Part shown: positions 36,165 to 44,834 of the stretch, piece by piece
How the letters are laid out: the number at the start of each line of letters is the position of its first letter
How positions within the stretch are numbered: the first letter of the stretch is position 1
DNA from: Pseudomonas fluorescens
Lineage (GTDB): Bacteria; Pseudomonadota; Gammaproteobacteria; Pseudomonadales; Pseudomonadaceae
Reading direction: 5' to 3'
DNA length: 64,000 bases
NCBI RefSeq assembly: GCF_001708445.1
Contig: NZ_CP015637.1
Span: 5,891,001-5,955,000 of the forward strand
Position numbers and translations under genes: made by a program
The notes under the pieces: model-generated
The model's database searches: none
What the model was told of the DNA's origin: nothing
The model's input: only the letters and a program-made list of their open reading frames with translations

Positions 36165-37661
36165 TTATAGCTTGTCCCAAGCGTTTACCCAATTGCCATT
36201 TGCGTGCCCCGGTTCATACGCTGGAAGTGAGCACCAACCGGTTGCCGGCCAAGGTTTGCATTCATAGTTGCTGCCATTATGGGACACCTTGTCTCCGGCC
36301 TTGTAATTGGTCCCCGGCACATACGCAGGGTATTCCCCTCCACCGCTGCCGGGGTTGACCGTAACCGTAGTCGTTGCTCGGTCATTTTTATAGTTGCTGC
36401 CGTCATATACCGTCAGGCTGATATTGACGGTGGTGGTTTTATCCACCGTTGGCGCAGTGAACGTGGCTGTCGATTCATGAAAGTTACCGCCGAGGAAGTC
36501 GTTGTCCCACTGCCACCGGATTGGACCGTTGTTGTAAAACTTGGAGTTTCTGCCGTTCATGGTGAACGTGTCACCTGATTTAACGGGCGCGTGGGAGTCG
36601 ATCACGGCTTCAGGTGCGCGTGGATCGATCGGCTTTTCGCCGCCTGGGATAATGGCCATCGCCTTGGAGTAACCCTTGGCCGTTGTGAACACGGAGTTGA
36701 CGCTCGGATCCGTTGGGTTGAACACAATGTTACTACCCTGTTTTTCCCCAACTTTGGCGATGCTTGGATTGATTTGGTCCGCCAACTGCCGGCCCCATAT
36801 TTTGGGGTCCAGGTTGCTTGGGGTAATGGGGAGGGTGATGTCTACGACTTCTTTGGCTTGCGGTGTGTTGTCCAGGATACGGAAGTGCACGGAATCACCG
36901 GCTTTGAGCTCGTTCATGACAGCATCGATGAATTGACCCAGATCCACCCATGGTGCCGGGACTCCACCCCCTGCAATGTTGATATCGCTGCAGTTATAGA
37001 AACCCTCGCCTGCCGGATCGATACGTTGCCACTGAACGAACAGGGTCGCTTTGCCTATTTGCCCCGAGGGGATAGGTACCGGGAACTTGAAATACCCGGA
37101 GGAAGGTAGCGCAGGAGGATTGCTGCCCCAGTTGGTTTGGGCCGTGGGCAGTTGTTCGGTGTGAATAAGGACCAAGTCATTCCAGGTCAACGGTGATCGG
37201 GTCGGGTCAAAACCAGGTCTTGTCAGGAACACTTTCGCAAAGCTGGGAACGTGCGGCGCCGTACCGATGATGCGAACGTCGATCATGCCATTGGAGGGAA
37301 CGACGTCGGTCCGATACCAATCATCTGACACAATGTTCAGGCCGTCTTTTTTTATATCTGCCGCCGCGCAAAGCGTGCCGTCTGGCACTTCTCTTTTAAC
37401 CGTTTCCGGATCGTTATAACCGGGCTCCTTGATCAAATGCGCCACTTCGTTCCACTGCTGGCCTGGATACTGACCACTTTTCTTGGCTAAGGCAGCGCAA
37501 CCGGCATCGCTGGGGTTGCCCGACCAGAAATCCGGGAGCGTTCTGCAGTAGACCTGGCGTGATATGGGCTGATCCACCGCGCCATGTGCCCAACTCAAGG
37601 CCGGCGCCAGACACAGCGCCGCCAATGTCCATGTGCAAAGTCTTTTCGCGTAGTTATTCAT
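36165..37661 (-). CDS. Secreted AA10 lytic polysaccharide monooxygenase with chitin-binding domain
   Basis: Copper enzyme expected to cleave chitin oxidatively; likely substrate of the surrounding secretion system. From the ATG at 37661 (AAGGTGG upstream; 498 residues) the signal peptide ends SWA, so the mature protein begins with His26 (HGAVDQPISRQVYC), the invariant N-terminal copper ligand. Further AA10 features are WNEVAHL, LTWNDL, FVQWQRIDPAGEGFYNCSDI. A middle module (about 310-430) resembles a PKD/Ig domain (TFTMNGRNSKFYNNG, WQWDNDFLGG), and the last 55 residues match ChiC/CBM5-12 (AYVPGTNYKAGDKVSHNG). Cytochrome-like or pilin features are absent. Confidence 0.9.
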   Translation of the reverse strand: MNNYAKRLCTWTLAALCLAPALSWAHGAVDQPISRQVYCRTLPDFWSGNPSDAGCAALAKKSGQYPGQQWNEVAHLIKEPGYNDPETVKREVPDGTLCAAADIKKDGLNIVSDDWYRTDVVPSNGMIDVRIIGTAPHVPSFAKVFLTRPGFDPTRSPLTWNDLVLIHTEQLPTAQTNWGSNPPALPSSGYFKFPVPIPSGQIGKATLFVQWQRIDPAGEGFYNCSDINIAGGGVPAPWVDLGQFIDAVMNELKAGDSVHFRILDNTPQAKEVVDITLPITPSNLDPKIWGRQLADQINPSIAKVGEKQGSNIVFNPTDPSVNSVFTTAKGYSKAMAIIPGGEKPIDPRAPEAVIDSHAPVKSGDTFTMNGRNSKFYNNGPIRWQWDNDFLGGNFHESTATFTAPTVDKTTTVNISLTVYDGSNYKNDRATTTVTVNPGSGGGEYPAYVPGTNYKAGDKVSHNGSNYECKPWPATGWCSLPAYEPGHANGNWVNAWDKL

Positions 37662-37735
37662 GTTCGAATCCACCTTCAATTCAGATAAACAAGTTCCGAA
37701 CTGCTGGAACGATCAGTTGTGTGAGTGCATTGGCA

Positions 37736-38242
37736 TCATCGGGTCGTCTGATCTCCCATGGGAGTGGTGCGGGTTGCGGGGTTACTCTGTCCAGGACCGT
37801 ACAGAAACACCCACCCTTGATAACTACCTTGCCCTGTAAAACTCTGATCCTTGACTGAAAAATTGCCTTGTTTGAACGGCGTGCCCTTGGCCTTGCTGAA
37901 CACCCCCATGATGGTTTCGCCGGGGCCCGCCACCACGCCCCATTCGGTGCTGCCGCTCAGCGGGTCGGCATAGACCCGGCGCAGGTAGCGCTTGACGGTC
38001 GGTTGGCGGCGGTCGAGCACCAGGTCATCGAGGGATTTCGGAAAGGTGTGGCCGGCGCTGTAATACAGGCCGATCGCGCGGCGGATTTCATTCCCCCGCG
38101 CCAGCAGCTCCAGCTCGCGCTCACGCTGCAACACGCTGGCCGTGAGCGTGCCCACTTCCATCAGCATCACGGCCACCACCGCTACCGTCACCAACATGCC
38201 CATGAACACCGAACCGTGTTGACGCTGTTTACCAATCCGCAT
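37736..38242 (-). CDS. Atypical minor pseudopilin without Glu5
   Basis: A 168-residue pseudopilin-like protein from the ATG at 38242 (MRIGKQRQHGSVFMGMLVTV). The basic leader and long hydrophobic helix fit a prepilin, but the residue at +5 after the presumed cleavage Gly is Gly instead of Glu, as in GspK-type tip pseudopilins. The rest (NEIRRAIGLYYSAGHTFPKSLDDLVLDRRQ, VYADPLSGSTEWGVV) resembles the two pseudopilins upstream. It overlaps the preceding gene by 14 bp and is separated from the LPMO gene by 74 bp. Confidence 0.82.
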   Translation of the reverse strand: MRIGKQRQHGSVFMGMLVTVAVVAVMLMEVGTLTASVLQRERELELLARGNEIRRAIGLYYSAGHTFPKSLDDLVLDRRQPTVKRYLRRVYADPLSGSTEWGVVAGPGETIMGVFSKAKGTPFKQGNFSVKDQSFTGQGSYQGWVFLYGPGQSNPATRTTPMGDQTTR

Positions 38243-38609
38243 AGGCGCTCCCGTCATTCGCATTGCCGGGGGCGCCACTGCGCACATCGCCCAGGCCTTG
38301 TTCGTCGGAGGGTTGCAATTGCCAGGTATCGCGCTTGCCGGTCAGCGGGTCGAGGGGGATTTCGCGCAGGTAGCGGCGGTCCACCAGGGCTTGCAGGGAC
38401 TCGGGATTGGCACCGTGGTCTTCGCGGTATTGGTCGAGCGCCTGGCGGATGGAAGACAGGTTATGGCGCAGCACGGTTTCCTGGGCCTTGGCGTGCTGGC
38501 GAAAGTACTGGGGGGTCACCAGGGTCATGAGGGTGGCGATAATGGCCATGACCACCAGCAGTTCAATCAGGGTAAAACCCCGATTACCACTGGCTGTATA
38601 ACGTTCCAT
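38229..38609 (-). CDS. GspG-like pseudopilin
   Basis: A 126-residue pseudopilin with the site NRG/FTLIEL (Glu5 kept), hydrophobic helix LLVVMAIIATLMTLVTPQYF and GspG-like motifs RQALDQYREDHGANPESLQALVDRRYLREIPLDPLTGKRDTW. Its 5-prime end overlaps the preceding pseudopilin gene by 26 bp and its 3-prime end the next by 14 bp, so all three pseudopilins are translated from one message. Which is the major subunit versus the GspG at 35440 is not decidable from sequence. Confidence 0.9.
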   Translation of the reverse strand: MERYTASGNRGFTLIELLVVMAIIATLMTLVTPQYFRQHAKAQETVLRHNLSSIRQALDQYREDHGANPESLQALVDRRYLREIPLDPLTGKRDTWQLQPSDEQGLGDVRSGAPGNANDGSAYADW

Positions 38610-39078
38610 TCAAACTCTCCCGTGTGCTGCGGGATGAAACGTCAAAGACATCTTTCCCCTCTTGTGGGTTATCGGCGCTGCTCTGGTAGCTGCGCAGTTG
38701 CCAGGTTTGGGCAGGCGACAGTTCGGGACACTCGCAGACGGGGTCGCGGGGAATGCGGCGCAGGAAGAAGAGTTTCTTGCCTTTGAGGTCGGTCTGGTCG
38801 GTGACCCCCTCGACCAAGGCTTGCAAGGTGGGTGGATAGCCGCTGTCGCCGATACTTTTTTGGATACGGCCGTCGTCGGCGGCCTCTTTGTAGGAATCAA
38901 TCGCGCGGCGTATTTCCCGCAACGACCGTTGCAAGTCCAGTTCTCGATCGCGTTTACCCATCAACGCCGTCAGCGGATAAGCCACTGTCGACAGCGTGGC
39001 CAGCAAGGCCAGCGTCAGTAGCAATTCAATCAGCGTAAAACCTTTAGCGCAGTGATGGCTGGGAGGCCCCTGCCACAT
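38584..39078 (-). CDS. Pseudopilin, first gene of the secretion operon
   Basis: A 164-residue pseudopilin with the site AKG/FTLIEL and helix LLLTLALLATLSTVAYPLTAL, then LQRSLREIRRAIDSYKEAADDGRI and FLRRIPRDPVCECPELSPAQTWQLRSYQS. It starts with ATG at 39078; a GTG at 39081 is better spaced from GGAGG and may be used instead. It is the most upstream gene of the operon; the promoter must lie in the DnaA-box repeat region 39082-39840. Confidence 0.88.
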   Translation of the reverse strand: MWQGPPSHHCAKGFTLIELLLTLALLATLSTVAYPLTALMGKRDRELDLQRSLREIRRAIDSYKEAADDGRIQKSIGDSGYPPTLQALVEGVTDQTDLKGKKLFFLRRIPRDPVCECPELSPAQTWQLRSYQSSADNPQEGKDVFDVSSRSTRESLNGTLYSQW

Positions 39079-39207
39079 CACTGTTCAACCTCCCTCTAAC
39101 CCGCCAAGGACTTCAGCACTAACCCAGGCCAATGGACGTAACTGCAAGGGTGAGTGTAGATGAAGTTTTAAACAGAGTGTTTTTTGTACAACTGGCGGAT
39201 AAACGGT

Positions 39208-39765
39208 GGTTACCCACAATGGCTGTGCACGTGGCTGTGGATAAGGTGTTCGCGGTTGTCCACAGGCCACGTAAAATCACACCTGTAGCGCGCTGTATGA
39301 AAAGTGATCACCCTAAGTGACGGTTTTTACGGGGATTTTAGTGTGGATAAGGCCGCTGCCTGCGGTCGACTTGCCCCCAAAGTCTGTTGGCGGTTCTGTG
39401 GATAAGATGTTCGCTATCGGCTACGGGCCAGGTAATACGTGGCTTTGCCAGTCTTGGTTAAATATTGATCGATTGTGTGTTTTTGCGCCTGTAAAAGGCT
39501 GAAAGCCCCTATTTATCGCGTCTTGCAGCAGTTTTCCACAGAAGGCGTGAAGTTGCCCCCAAAGTCTGTTGGCGGTTCTGTGGATAAGGTGTTTGCGTTC
39601 AGCTACAGGCCATAGGCGACGGGCCTTTCAGGGTGTTGATCGAAAAGTGATCAATGGGCGGCGAAACCCGGTGATCTGAATAAGTCACGGATTTTCTTCG
39701 GTTTATTTTGCGGGGTGAGCGCAGTTGCCCACAATTGCTGTGGGTGGCTTTGTGGATAAGTTGTT
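39208..39765. repeat. Degenerate tandem repeat array carrying five perfect DnaA boxes
   Basis: The 9-mer TGTGGATAA (DnaA box TTATCCACA on the other strand) occurs at 39236, 39342, 39397, 39579 and 39751, all in one direction, plus TTTTCCACA at 39532 and near matches at 39210, 39256 and 39725. Four of the boxes sit in repeat units about 160-180 bp apart; two units share an identical 36-bp block (39371-39406 and 39553-39588). A second motif, GAAAAGTGATCA, recurs at 39299 and 39642. No coding region is visible in 39082-39889. Confidence 0.85.
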
Positions 39766-39840
39766 GGGCAAAGGCTGGAGGGCAGGCTGGCAGTGGTCTG
39801 CGAGAGATTTGATCAAATATTAAGCAGTGTGAGGTTCAAG

Positions 39841-39868
39841 TGTGGGAGGGGGCAATCCCCCTCCCACA
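39841..39868. repeat. Single REP hairpin after gbcA
   Basis: TGTGGGAGGGGGCAATCCCC with a matching 3-prime arm forms a 12-bp hairpin, 22 bp past the gbcA stop codon; it may act as its transcript end. Confidence 0.8.
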
Positions 39869-39889
39869 TTTTTGAGCGGTGGGTATCGG

Positions 39890-41185
39890 TTATTCGTGTG
39901 CAGCCACGCCCTTGAGGTAAGGCGCCGGCGCCGCGCCCAGGTTGCTCAACATGCGCTCGCTGTACCAATCCACAAAGTTCACCACGCCGAACTCATAGGT
40001 CTTGGAGTACGGGCCCGGCTGGTAGGCGCTGGAGTTGATGCCGCGCTGGTTCTCCTCGGCCAGGCGACGGTCCTGGTCGTTGGTGGCGTCCCACACCTGG
40101 CGCATGCGTTCCACGTCGTAGTCCACGCCTTCCACGGCGTCCTTGTGCACCAGCCACTTGGTGGTGACCATGGTTTCCTGGGCGCTGATCGGCCATACGG
40201 TGAACACGATGATGTGATCGCCCATGCAGTGGTTCCACGAGTGCGGCAGGTGCAGGATGCGCATCGAGCCCAGGTCCGGGTTCTTGATACGGCCCATCAG
40301 CTTGGCGCAGCCCTGCTTGCCGTCCATGGTCATGGACACGGTGCCCTTGAGCAGCGGCATGCGCACGATACGGTTGCGCAGGCCGAAGCTGGCGTGGGCG
40401 TAAGGGATCTTCTCGGCGTCCCAGGCAGCGGCGGAGGCGGCCACGTGGTCCTTGAAGGCCTGGTCGGCGCGCGGGTCGGTGACGTCGTCCCACTCCAGCA
40501 GGGTTTTCAGCAGTTCCGGGTGCGACGCGTTGCAGTGGTAGCACTCGCGGTTGTTTTCCAGCACCAGTTTCCAGTTGGCCTTTTCCATCAAGGTGGTTTG
40601 CACCGCCACCTTGGTGTTCTCCATGTCGTAGGGTTCCATGTAGTGGTTCAGGGTCGACAGGAAATCATCGATGGCCGGCGGGTTCTCGGCCAGGCTGATA
40701 AAGATATAACCGCCGGCGGTCTTCACGTTCACCGGCTTCAAGCCGTACTGCTTCATGTCGAAGTCGGCGCCCATCTCGGTGCCGGCGAACAGCAGGCGCC
40801 CGTCCAGTTCGTAGGTCCATTGGTGGTAGTGGCAGACCAGCTTGGCCACCTTGCCCTTGTCGCTGGTGCACAGGCGCGAACCGCGGTGGCGGCAGACGTT
40901 GTGGAACGCGTGCACCACGCCTTCGGCGCCACGGATCACGATGATCGGGTTCTTGCCCACTTGCAGGGTCAGGTAGTTGCCCTTGGTGGGGATCTCGCAG
41001 GTCATGCCGGCGATCAACCACTCTTTCTGGAAGATCTCCTGCATGTCGATATCAAACAGCCGGTCATCAGAGTAGAACGGCTGTGGCAGCGAAAACGTGC
41101 GCTCGCGCTCTTGCAGCATCTGCGCGGTGGCCTTGCGTGCGGGTTCCAGCGGATCGCCCAAGCTTAAGGTTGCGGTGACGTCCAT
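39890..41185 (-). CDS. gbcA: Glycine betaine demethylase oxygenase subunit GbcA
   Basis: Rieske non-heme iron oxygenase converting glycine betaine to dimethylglycine and formaldehyde. From the ATG at 41185 (MDVTATLSLGDPLEPARKAT) it has 431 residues. The Rieske cluster motif is Cys98-X-His100 and Cys118-X2-His121; the mononuclear iron ligands are His217 and His222 in NRECYHCNASH, with a later Asp. It is nearly identical in layout to P. aeruginosa GbcA. Divergent from gbcB, which supplies electrons, across a 281-bp gap. Confidence 0.95.
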   Translation of the reverse strand: MDVTATLSLGDPLEPARKATAQMLQERERTFSLPQPFYSDDRLFDIDMQEIFQKEWLIAGMTCEIPTKGNYLTLQVGKNPIIVIRGAEGVVHAFHNVCRHRGSRLCTSDKGKVAKLVCHYHQWTYELDGRLLFAGTEMGADFDMKQYGLKPVNVKTAGGYIFISLAENPPAIDDFLSTLNHYMEPYDMENTKVAVQTTLMEKANWKLVLENNRECYHCNASHPELLKTLLEWDDVTDPRADQAFKDHVAASAAAWDAEKIPYAHASFGLRNRIVRMPLLKGTVSMTMDGKQGCAKLMGRIKNPDLGSMRILHLPHSWNHCMGDHIIVFTVWPISAQETMVTTKWLVHKDAVEGVDYDVERMRQVWDATNDQDRRLAEENQRGINSSAYQPGPYSKTYEFGVVNFVDWYSERMLSNLGAAPAPYLKGVAAHE

Positions 41186-41367
41186 CGTGTGTGTCCTCAT
41201 GGCCATTCTGTGTGGCCGGCGAATAGTGGCTGATCAGGTGTGCAGCAAGGCGTAAAGAAAGCGTCGTTGTTGGGAGCGAGTGTGGGGCTGCTGATGCGGC
41301 GAACCTTATCCATGAGCGACATGGCCCACTCTGATCCCGACGCGCAAGCCCCGTGGTATGGGGGCTG

Positions 41368-41400
41368 GTCGCGATAAGTATGTGAATGTCGCAGATAGGT
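41368..41400. promoter_or_regulatory. Possible activator site between gbcA and gbcB
   Basis: GTCGCGATAAGTA at 41368 and GTCGCAGATAGGTA at 41388 form a loose direct repeat with a 20-bp period in the gbcA-gbcB divergent gap. It resembles in form, and in its GTCG core, the repeat upstream of cbcX. GbdR control of gbcAB is known; linking these bases to it is inference. Confidence 0.3.
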
Positions 41401-41466
41401 AAGTGGGCGGTTCTCGCGTTACGCAGAATCGCCACCATAAGGCCGACCTCGGCGGTGGAGAACAAC

Positions 41467-42567
41467 ATGTCCAATAATTTCCTGAATCCGGTAACCACCC
41501 AGACCTGGGCCAATGGTCGGCACATTGTCCGTTGCGTCAAAGTCATCCAGGAAACCTGGGACGTGCGCACCTTCTGCTTCATGGCCGACCAGCCGATCCT
41601 GTTCTTTTTCAAGCCGGGGCAGTTCGTCACCCTGGAGCTGGAAATCGACGGCCAGCCGATCATGCGCTCCTACACCATTTCCAGTTCGCCGTCGGTGCCC
41701 TACAGCTTCTCGGTGACCATCAAGCGCGTGCCGGGCGGCAAGGTCTCCAATTGGCTGCACGACACCCTGCATGAGGGCCAGGAGCTGGCGGTGCACGGGC
41801 CGGTCGGGCTGTTCAATGCCATCGACTTCCCCAGCCCGAAAGTGCTGTACCTCAGTGGCGGCGTGGGGATTACCCCGGTGATGTCCATGGCCCGCTGGTT
41901 CTACGACACCAACGCCAACGTCGACATGACGTTTATCCACAGCGCCCGCTCGCCCAAAGACATCATCTACCACCGCGAGCTGGAGCATATGGCGTCGCGG
42001 ATCGATAACTTCAGCCTGCACCTGATCTGCGAGAAACACGGGTTGGGTGAGCCTTGGGCGGGTTATCGCGGTTATCTGAACCACAAGATGCTGGAACTGA
42101 TGGTGCCGGACTTCCTGGAGCGCGAAGTGTTCTGCTGCGGGCCTACGCCGTATATGAACGCGGTGAAGCGCCTGCTGGAAGTGGCCGGTTTCGACATGGC
42201 GCGGTATCACGAGGAGTCCTTTGGCGCTACGCCGCCGGAAGCGCGGGCGGATGCCGTGGAGCAGGCCGAACAAGCCGCCGATGCGCCGGAAATCGATCTG
42301 GCAGACCTGCACCAAGTGGAATTCATTGCCTCGGGCAAGAGCATTCGCGTGGCCCCGGGTGAAACCGTGCATGCGGCGGCCGCCAAGCTGGGCCTGTTGA
42401 TCCCGAAAGCCTGCGGCATGGGGATCTGCGGCACATGCAAGGTGCTGAAGCTGGGTGGCGAGGTCGAGATGGACCACAACGGCGGGATCACCGAGGAGGA
42501 CGAAGCTGAAGGCTACATCCTGTCGTGCTGCAGTGTGCCGAAGGGCGATGTGCGCATCGAGTTCTGA
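41467..42567 (+). CDS. gbcB: Glycine betaine demethylase reductase subunit GbcB
   Basis: Ferredoxin reductase that feeds electrons from NAD(P)H to GbcA. The start ATG at 41467 (MSNNFLNPVTTQTWANGRH) gives 366 residues, as in known GbcB. It has a flavin-binding barrel (RSYTISSSPS near 68-77), an NAD domain (VLYLSGGVGITPVMSMARW, FCCGPTPYMNAV) and a C-terminal plant-type 2Fe-2S domain (CGMGICGTCKVLKLG and SCC). The stop codon is only 3 bp from the stop of the convergent amidase gene. Confidence 0.95.
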   Translation: MSNNFLNPVTTQTWANGRHIVRCVKVIQETWDVRTFCFMADQPILFFFKPGQFVTLELEIDGQPIMRSYTISSSPSVPYSFSVTIKRVPGGKVSNWLHDTLHEGQELAVHGPVGLFNAIDFPSPKVLYLSGGVGITPVMSMARWFYDTNANVDMTFIHSARSPKDIIYHRELEHMASRIDNFSLHLICEKHGLGEPWAGYRGYLNHKMLELMVPDFLEREVFCCGPTPYMNAVKRLLEVAGFDMARYHEESFGATPPEARADAVEQAEQAADAPEIDLADLHQVEFIASGKSIRVAPGETVHAAAAKLGLLIPKACGMGICGTCKVLKLGGEVEMDHNGGITEEDEAEGYILSCCSVPKGDVRIEF

Positions 42568-42570
42568 GGC

Positions 42571-43386
42571 TCAGTACAGCCCCGGCCGACGATCCCGATG
42601 AACATGGTTGTGGTCGCTGATTGACTTGTTCCTGGCCTGTGCCAGTGGCAGGTCGGCCACCCATTGTTGTTCCATCGGCTGGGAGGCTGCTCCGGCCAGC
42701 GGGTAGCCATCGGCGTCGACGATGACCGAACCGCCTACCCAATTGACGCCACGTTCTTCGCCATAACGGTCGCACGCAGCGATGAACATGCGGTTGACCG
42801 CCGCATTGGCCTGGACCCGCACGATCTCTGCCGGCCGTTCACCCACGGGGCGCGGGCCGTCCGGCCAGTTCACCGGGGCGCAGAGCAGGTCGGCTTCCGC
42901 CAGTGCTGCCAGGCGTACCCACTCCGGCAGTTCCAGGTCGTAGCAGATCATCATGCCGATCCGCCCGACGGCGGTGTCGACCACCGGAGGCGGCGCATCA
43001 CCGGCGGTGAAGATCAGTTTTTCGCGGTCCCACAGGTGCGCCTTGCGATACACCGTCAACCGCCCGCTGGGCTCTACCAGCGCGGCACTGTTGGCTACGC
43101 GTCCCGCGCTCAGGCGCTCGCAGAAGCCTGCGACGATGATGATCCCCAGCGCTTGCGCGAGGCTTTTCCACAGGCTCAGGGTCGGACCGTCGCGTGTCTC
43201 GGAGGCCTCGTGGGCTTCCTCCAGGTCCGTGAACATGTAGCCGCTCTGAACCAGCTCAGGCAGGACGATCACCTGCGCGTTAAGGCTGGCCGCTGCGCGA
43301 ATCGAGCGCTCGGTCAGCGTCCGGTTGTAGTGGGTATCGCCGATACGCGGCGCCAGTTGATGACAAACCACGCGTAGCAGGGTCAC
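42571..43386 (-). CDS. Nitrilase-superfamily carbon-nitrogen hydrolase (amidase)
   Basis: A 271-residue cytoplasmic hydrolase with the full catalytic triad Glu44 (VLPELVQSGY), Lys115 (VYRKAHLWD) and Cys148 (GMMICYDLELPEW). It probably hydrolyses an amide to acid and ammonia. The GTG start at 43386 overlaps the NCS1 transporter stop (GTGA), so the two are one transcript. The divergent monooxygenase of the family that makes amides from amino acids suggests a DavA-like or indole-3-acetamide-type role, but the substrate is not shown. Confidence 0.85.
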   Translation of the reverse strand: MTLLRVVCHQLAPRIGDTHYNRTLTERSIRAAASLNAQVIVLPELVQSGYMFTDLEEAHEASETRDGPTLSLWKSLAQALGIIIVAGFCERLSAGRVANSAALVEPSGRLTVYRKAHLWDREKLIFTAGDAPPPVVDTAVGRIGMMICYDLELPEWVRLAALAEADLLCAPVNWPDGPRPVGERPAEIVRVQANAAVNRMFIAACDRYGEERGVNWVGGSVIVDADGYPLAGAASQPMEQQWVADLPLAQARNKSISDHNHVHRDRRPGLY

Positions 43387-44834
43387 GACAGGTCTCCTTC
43401 CAACGCTCGCTCACTGGCTTGCACGGCCCGCGCTTCGGCGGCGTGGTCGAGGTGGCGGCTCATCATGCAGTAGACCATTGCCGAGACCGCCAGGCCGACG
43501 ACGAACGCAACATCCGCGCCGCCCAGCATCACGCTGATCGGTCCTTGATAAAAACCCAGCGACATAAACGGAATCATTGCCGCCAGGCCGAGGAAATAGG
43601 CAATGAGCCCGGCGCTCGACCAGCGCCCATAGATACCGGCCGGGTTGAAAATGTCGCTGATTGCGTAGTGCCCTTTTCGTATGGCATAGAAATCTGCGAG
43701 GTTGACGGCTGTCCAGGGCACCAGGAAATACAGCATCAAGAGGACGAAGGTGTTGAAGCTGTTCAGGTAGCTCTCGGGGATGCTCAAGGCAATCACAAAA
43801 ATCACCGCGGCCACCAGGCTGATCCCAACGATGCGGCTCCTGATCCGCGGCTTGATCGGTACAAAACCGTCAATGGCACTGATCCCGGTGAGCATCGCGC
43901 CGTAGCAGTTGACCGCCATGATGCCGACCAGCGCGGGTACTGCGATCAACACGGTAAAGGTGCCAAACCCCGGAAGCAGTTGGTTGCCCACGGCCTGTAC
44001 GCTGCCGATGGCGTCGGGCGAGGGCAGCGCCGAGGCGAGGAAGGCCCCCAGCGACATCAGCCACAGCGCCGAGCCGGCGGCCCCCAGGTAGGTCCAGAAG
44101 ATGACGCTGCGCGACGGCGTGTTATGCGGCAGGTAGCGCGAGTAATCCGAGACGTAGACGGCGTAGCTGATCTGGTAACCCGCGGCGGCTGAAAGCTGGA
44201 TCAGAAAGGCCGACCAGGAAAAATGTGCGTCGACCACCGCGGTGTCGGCCTGCAGGTACATCACGGCGGCGACCGTGAGGACCGCGAACACGCTGATCAT
44301 CACGTAGGTCAGCCAGCGTTGCACAGTGTGCAGGAGGTCGTGGCCGATCACGGCGACCACCACTGCCAGGATGATCATCAAGGCGTACCACGGTGCACGG
44401 TTGCCGGGCAGCACGGTATTGATGGCGTCGGTCGCCAGGATCACGTTGAACACGTTAAAGCCGATGTACACGAACACCACGGCGATAAAGGGCACGATGG
44501 CCCCGCGCAGGCCGAACTGTGCCCGCGACTGGATCATCTGCGGCAACCCCATGCGCGGCCCCTGGTTGGCATGGAACGCCATGGCAAACGTGCCCAGGCC
44601 CACGCCGATGACTATCGCCAGGATCGCGTACACCAGGCTCAGCCCCAAGGCGGCGCCGGTAAACCCGGTGACCAGGGTGGTCAGTACGAAGTTACCGGTG
44701 AACCAGAACGGCGCCTGATGCCAGACCTTGCCGTGGCGTTCATTGCGCGGCACGTAGTCAATGGAACGGGTTTCGATTTTCAGCGTAGCGGAGGGCGGGG
44801 CAGCCGATCGGTTGGAGGGCGCGTTCATAGGCAT
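43383..44834 (-). CDS. NCS1-family transporter
   Basis: A 483-residue inner-membrane importer of the nucleobase-cation-symport-1 family with about 12 hydrophobic segments. Family features: a cytoplasmic start with SIDYVPRNERHGKVWHQAPFWFTGNF, FHANQGPRMGLPQMIQSRAQFGLRG near helix 3 and FLVPWTAVNLADFYAIRKGHY near the C-terminus. NCS1 members carry purines, pyrimidines, hydantoins, allantoin or related molecules; the substrate here is unknown and may be linked to the amidase. ATG at 44834 chosen; ATG at 44828 and GTG at 44837 are possible. Confidence 0.85.
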   Translation of the reverse strand: MPMNAPSNRSAAPPSATLKIETRSIDYVPRNERHGKVWHQAPFWFTGNFVLTTLVTGFTGAALGLSLVYAILAIVIGVGLGTFAMAFHANQGPRMGLPQMIQSRAQFGLRGAIVPFIAVVFVYIGFNVFNVILATDAINTVLPGNRAPWYALMIILAVVVAVIGHDLLHTVQRWLTYVMISVFAVLTVAAVMYLQADTAVVDAHFSWSAFLIQLSAAAGYQISYAVYVSDYSRYLPHNTPSRSVIFWTYLGAAGSALWLMSLGAFLASALPSPDAIGSVQAVGNQLLPGFGTFTVLIAVPALVGIMAVNCYGAMLTGISAIDGFVPIKPRIRSRIVGISLVAAVIFVIALSIPESYLNSFNTFVLLMLYFLVPWTAVNLADFYAIRKGHYAISDIFNPAGIYGRWSSAGLIAYFLGLAAMIPFMSLGFYQGPISVMLGGADVAFVVGLAVSAMVYCMMSRHLDHAAEARAVQASERALEGDLS

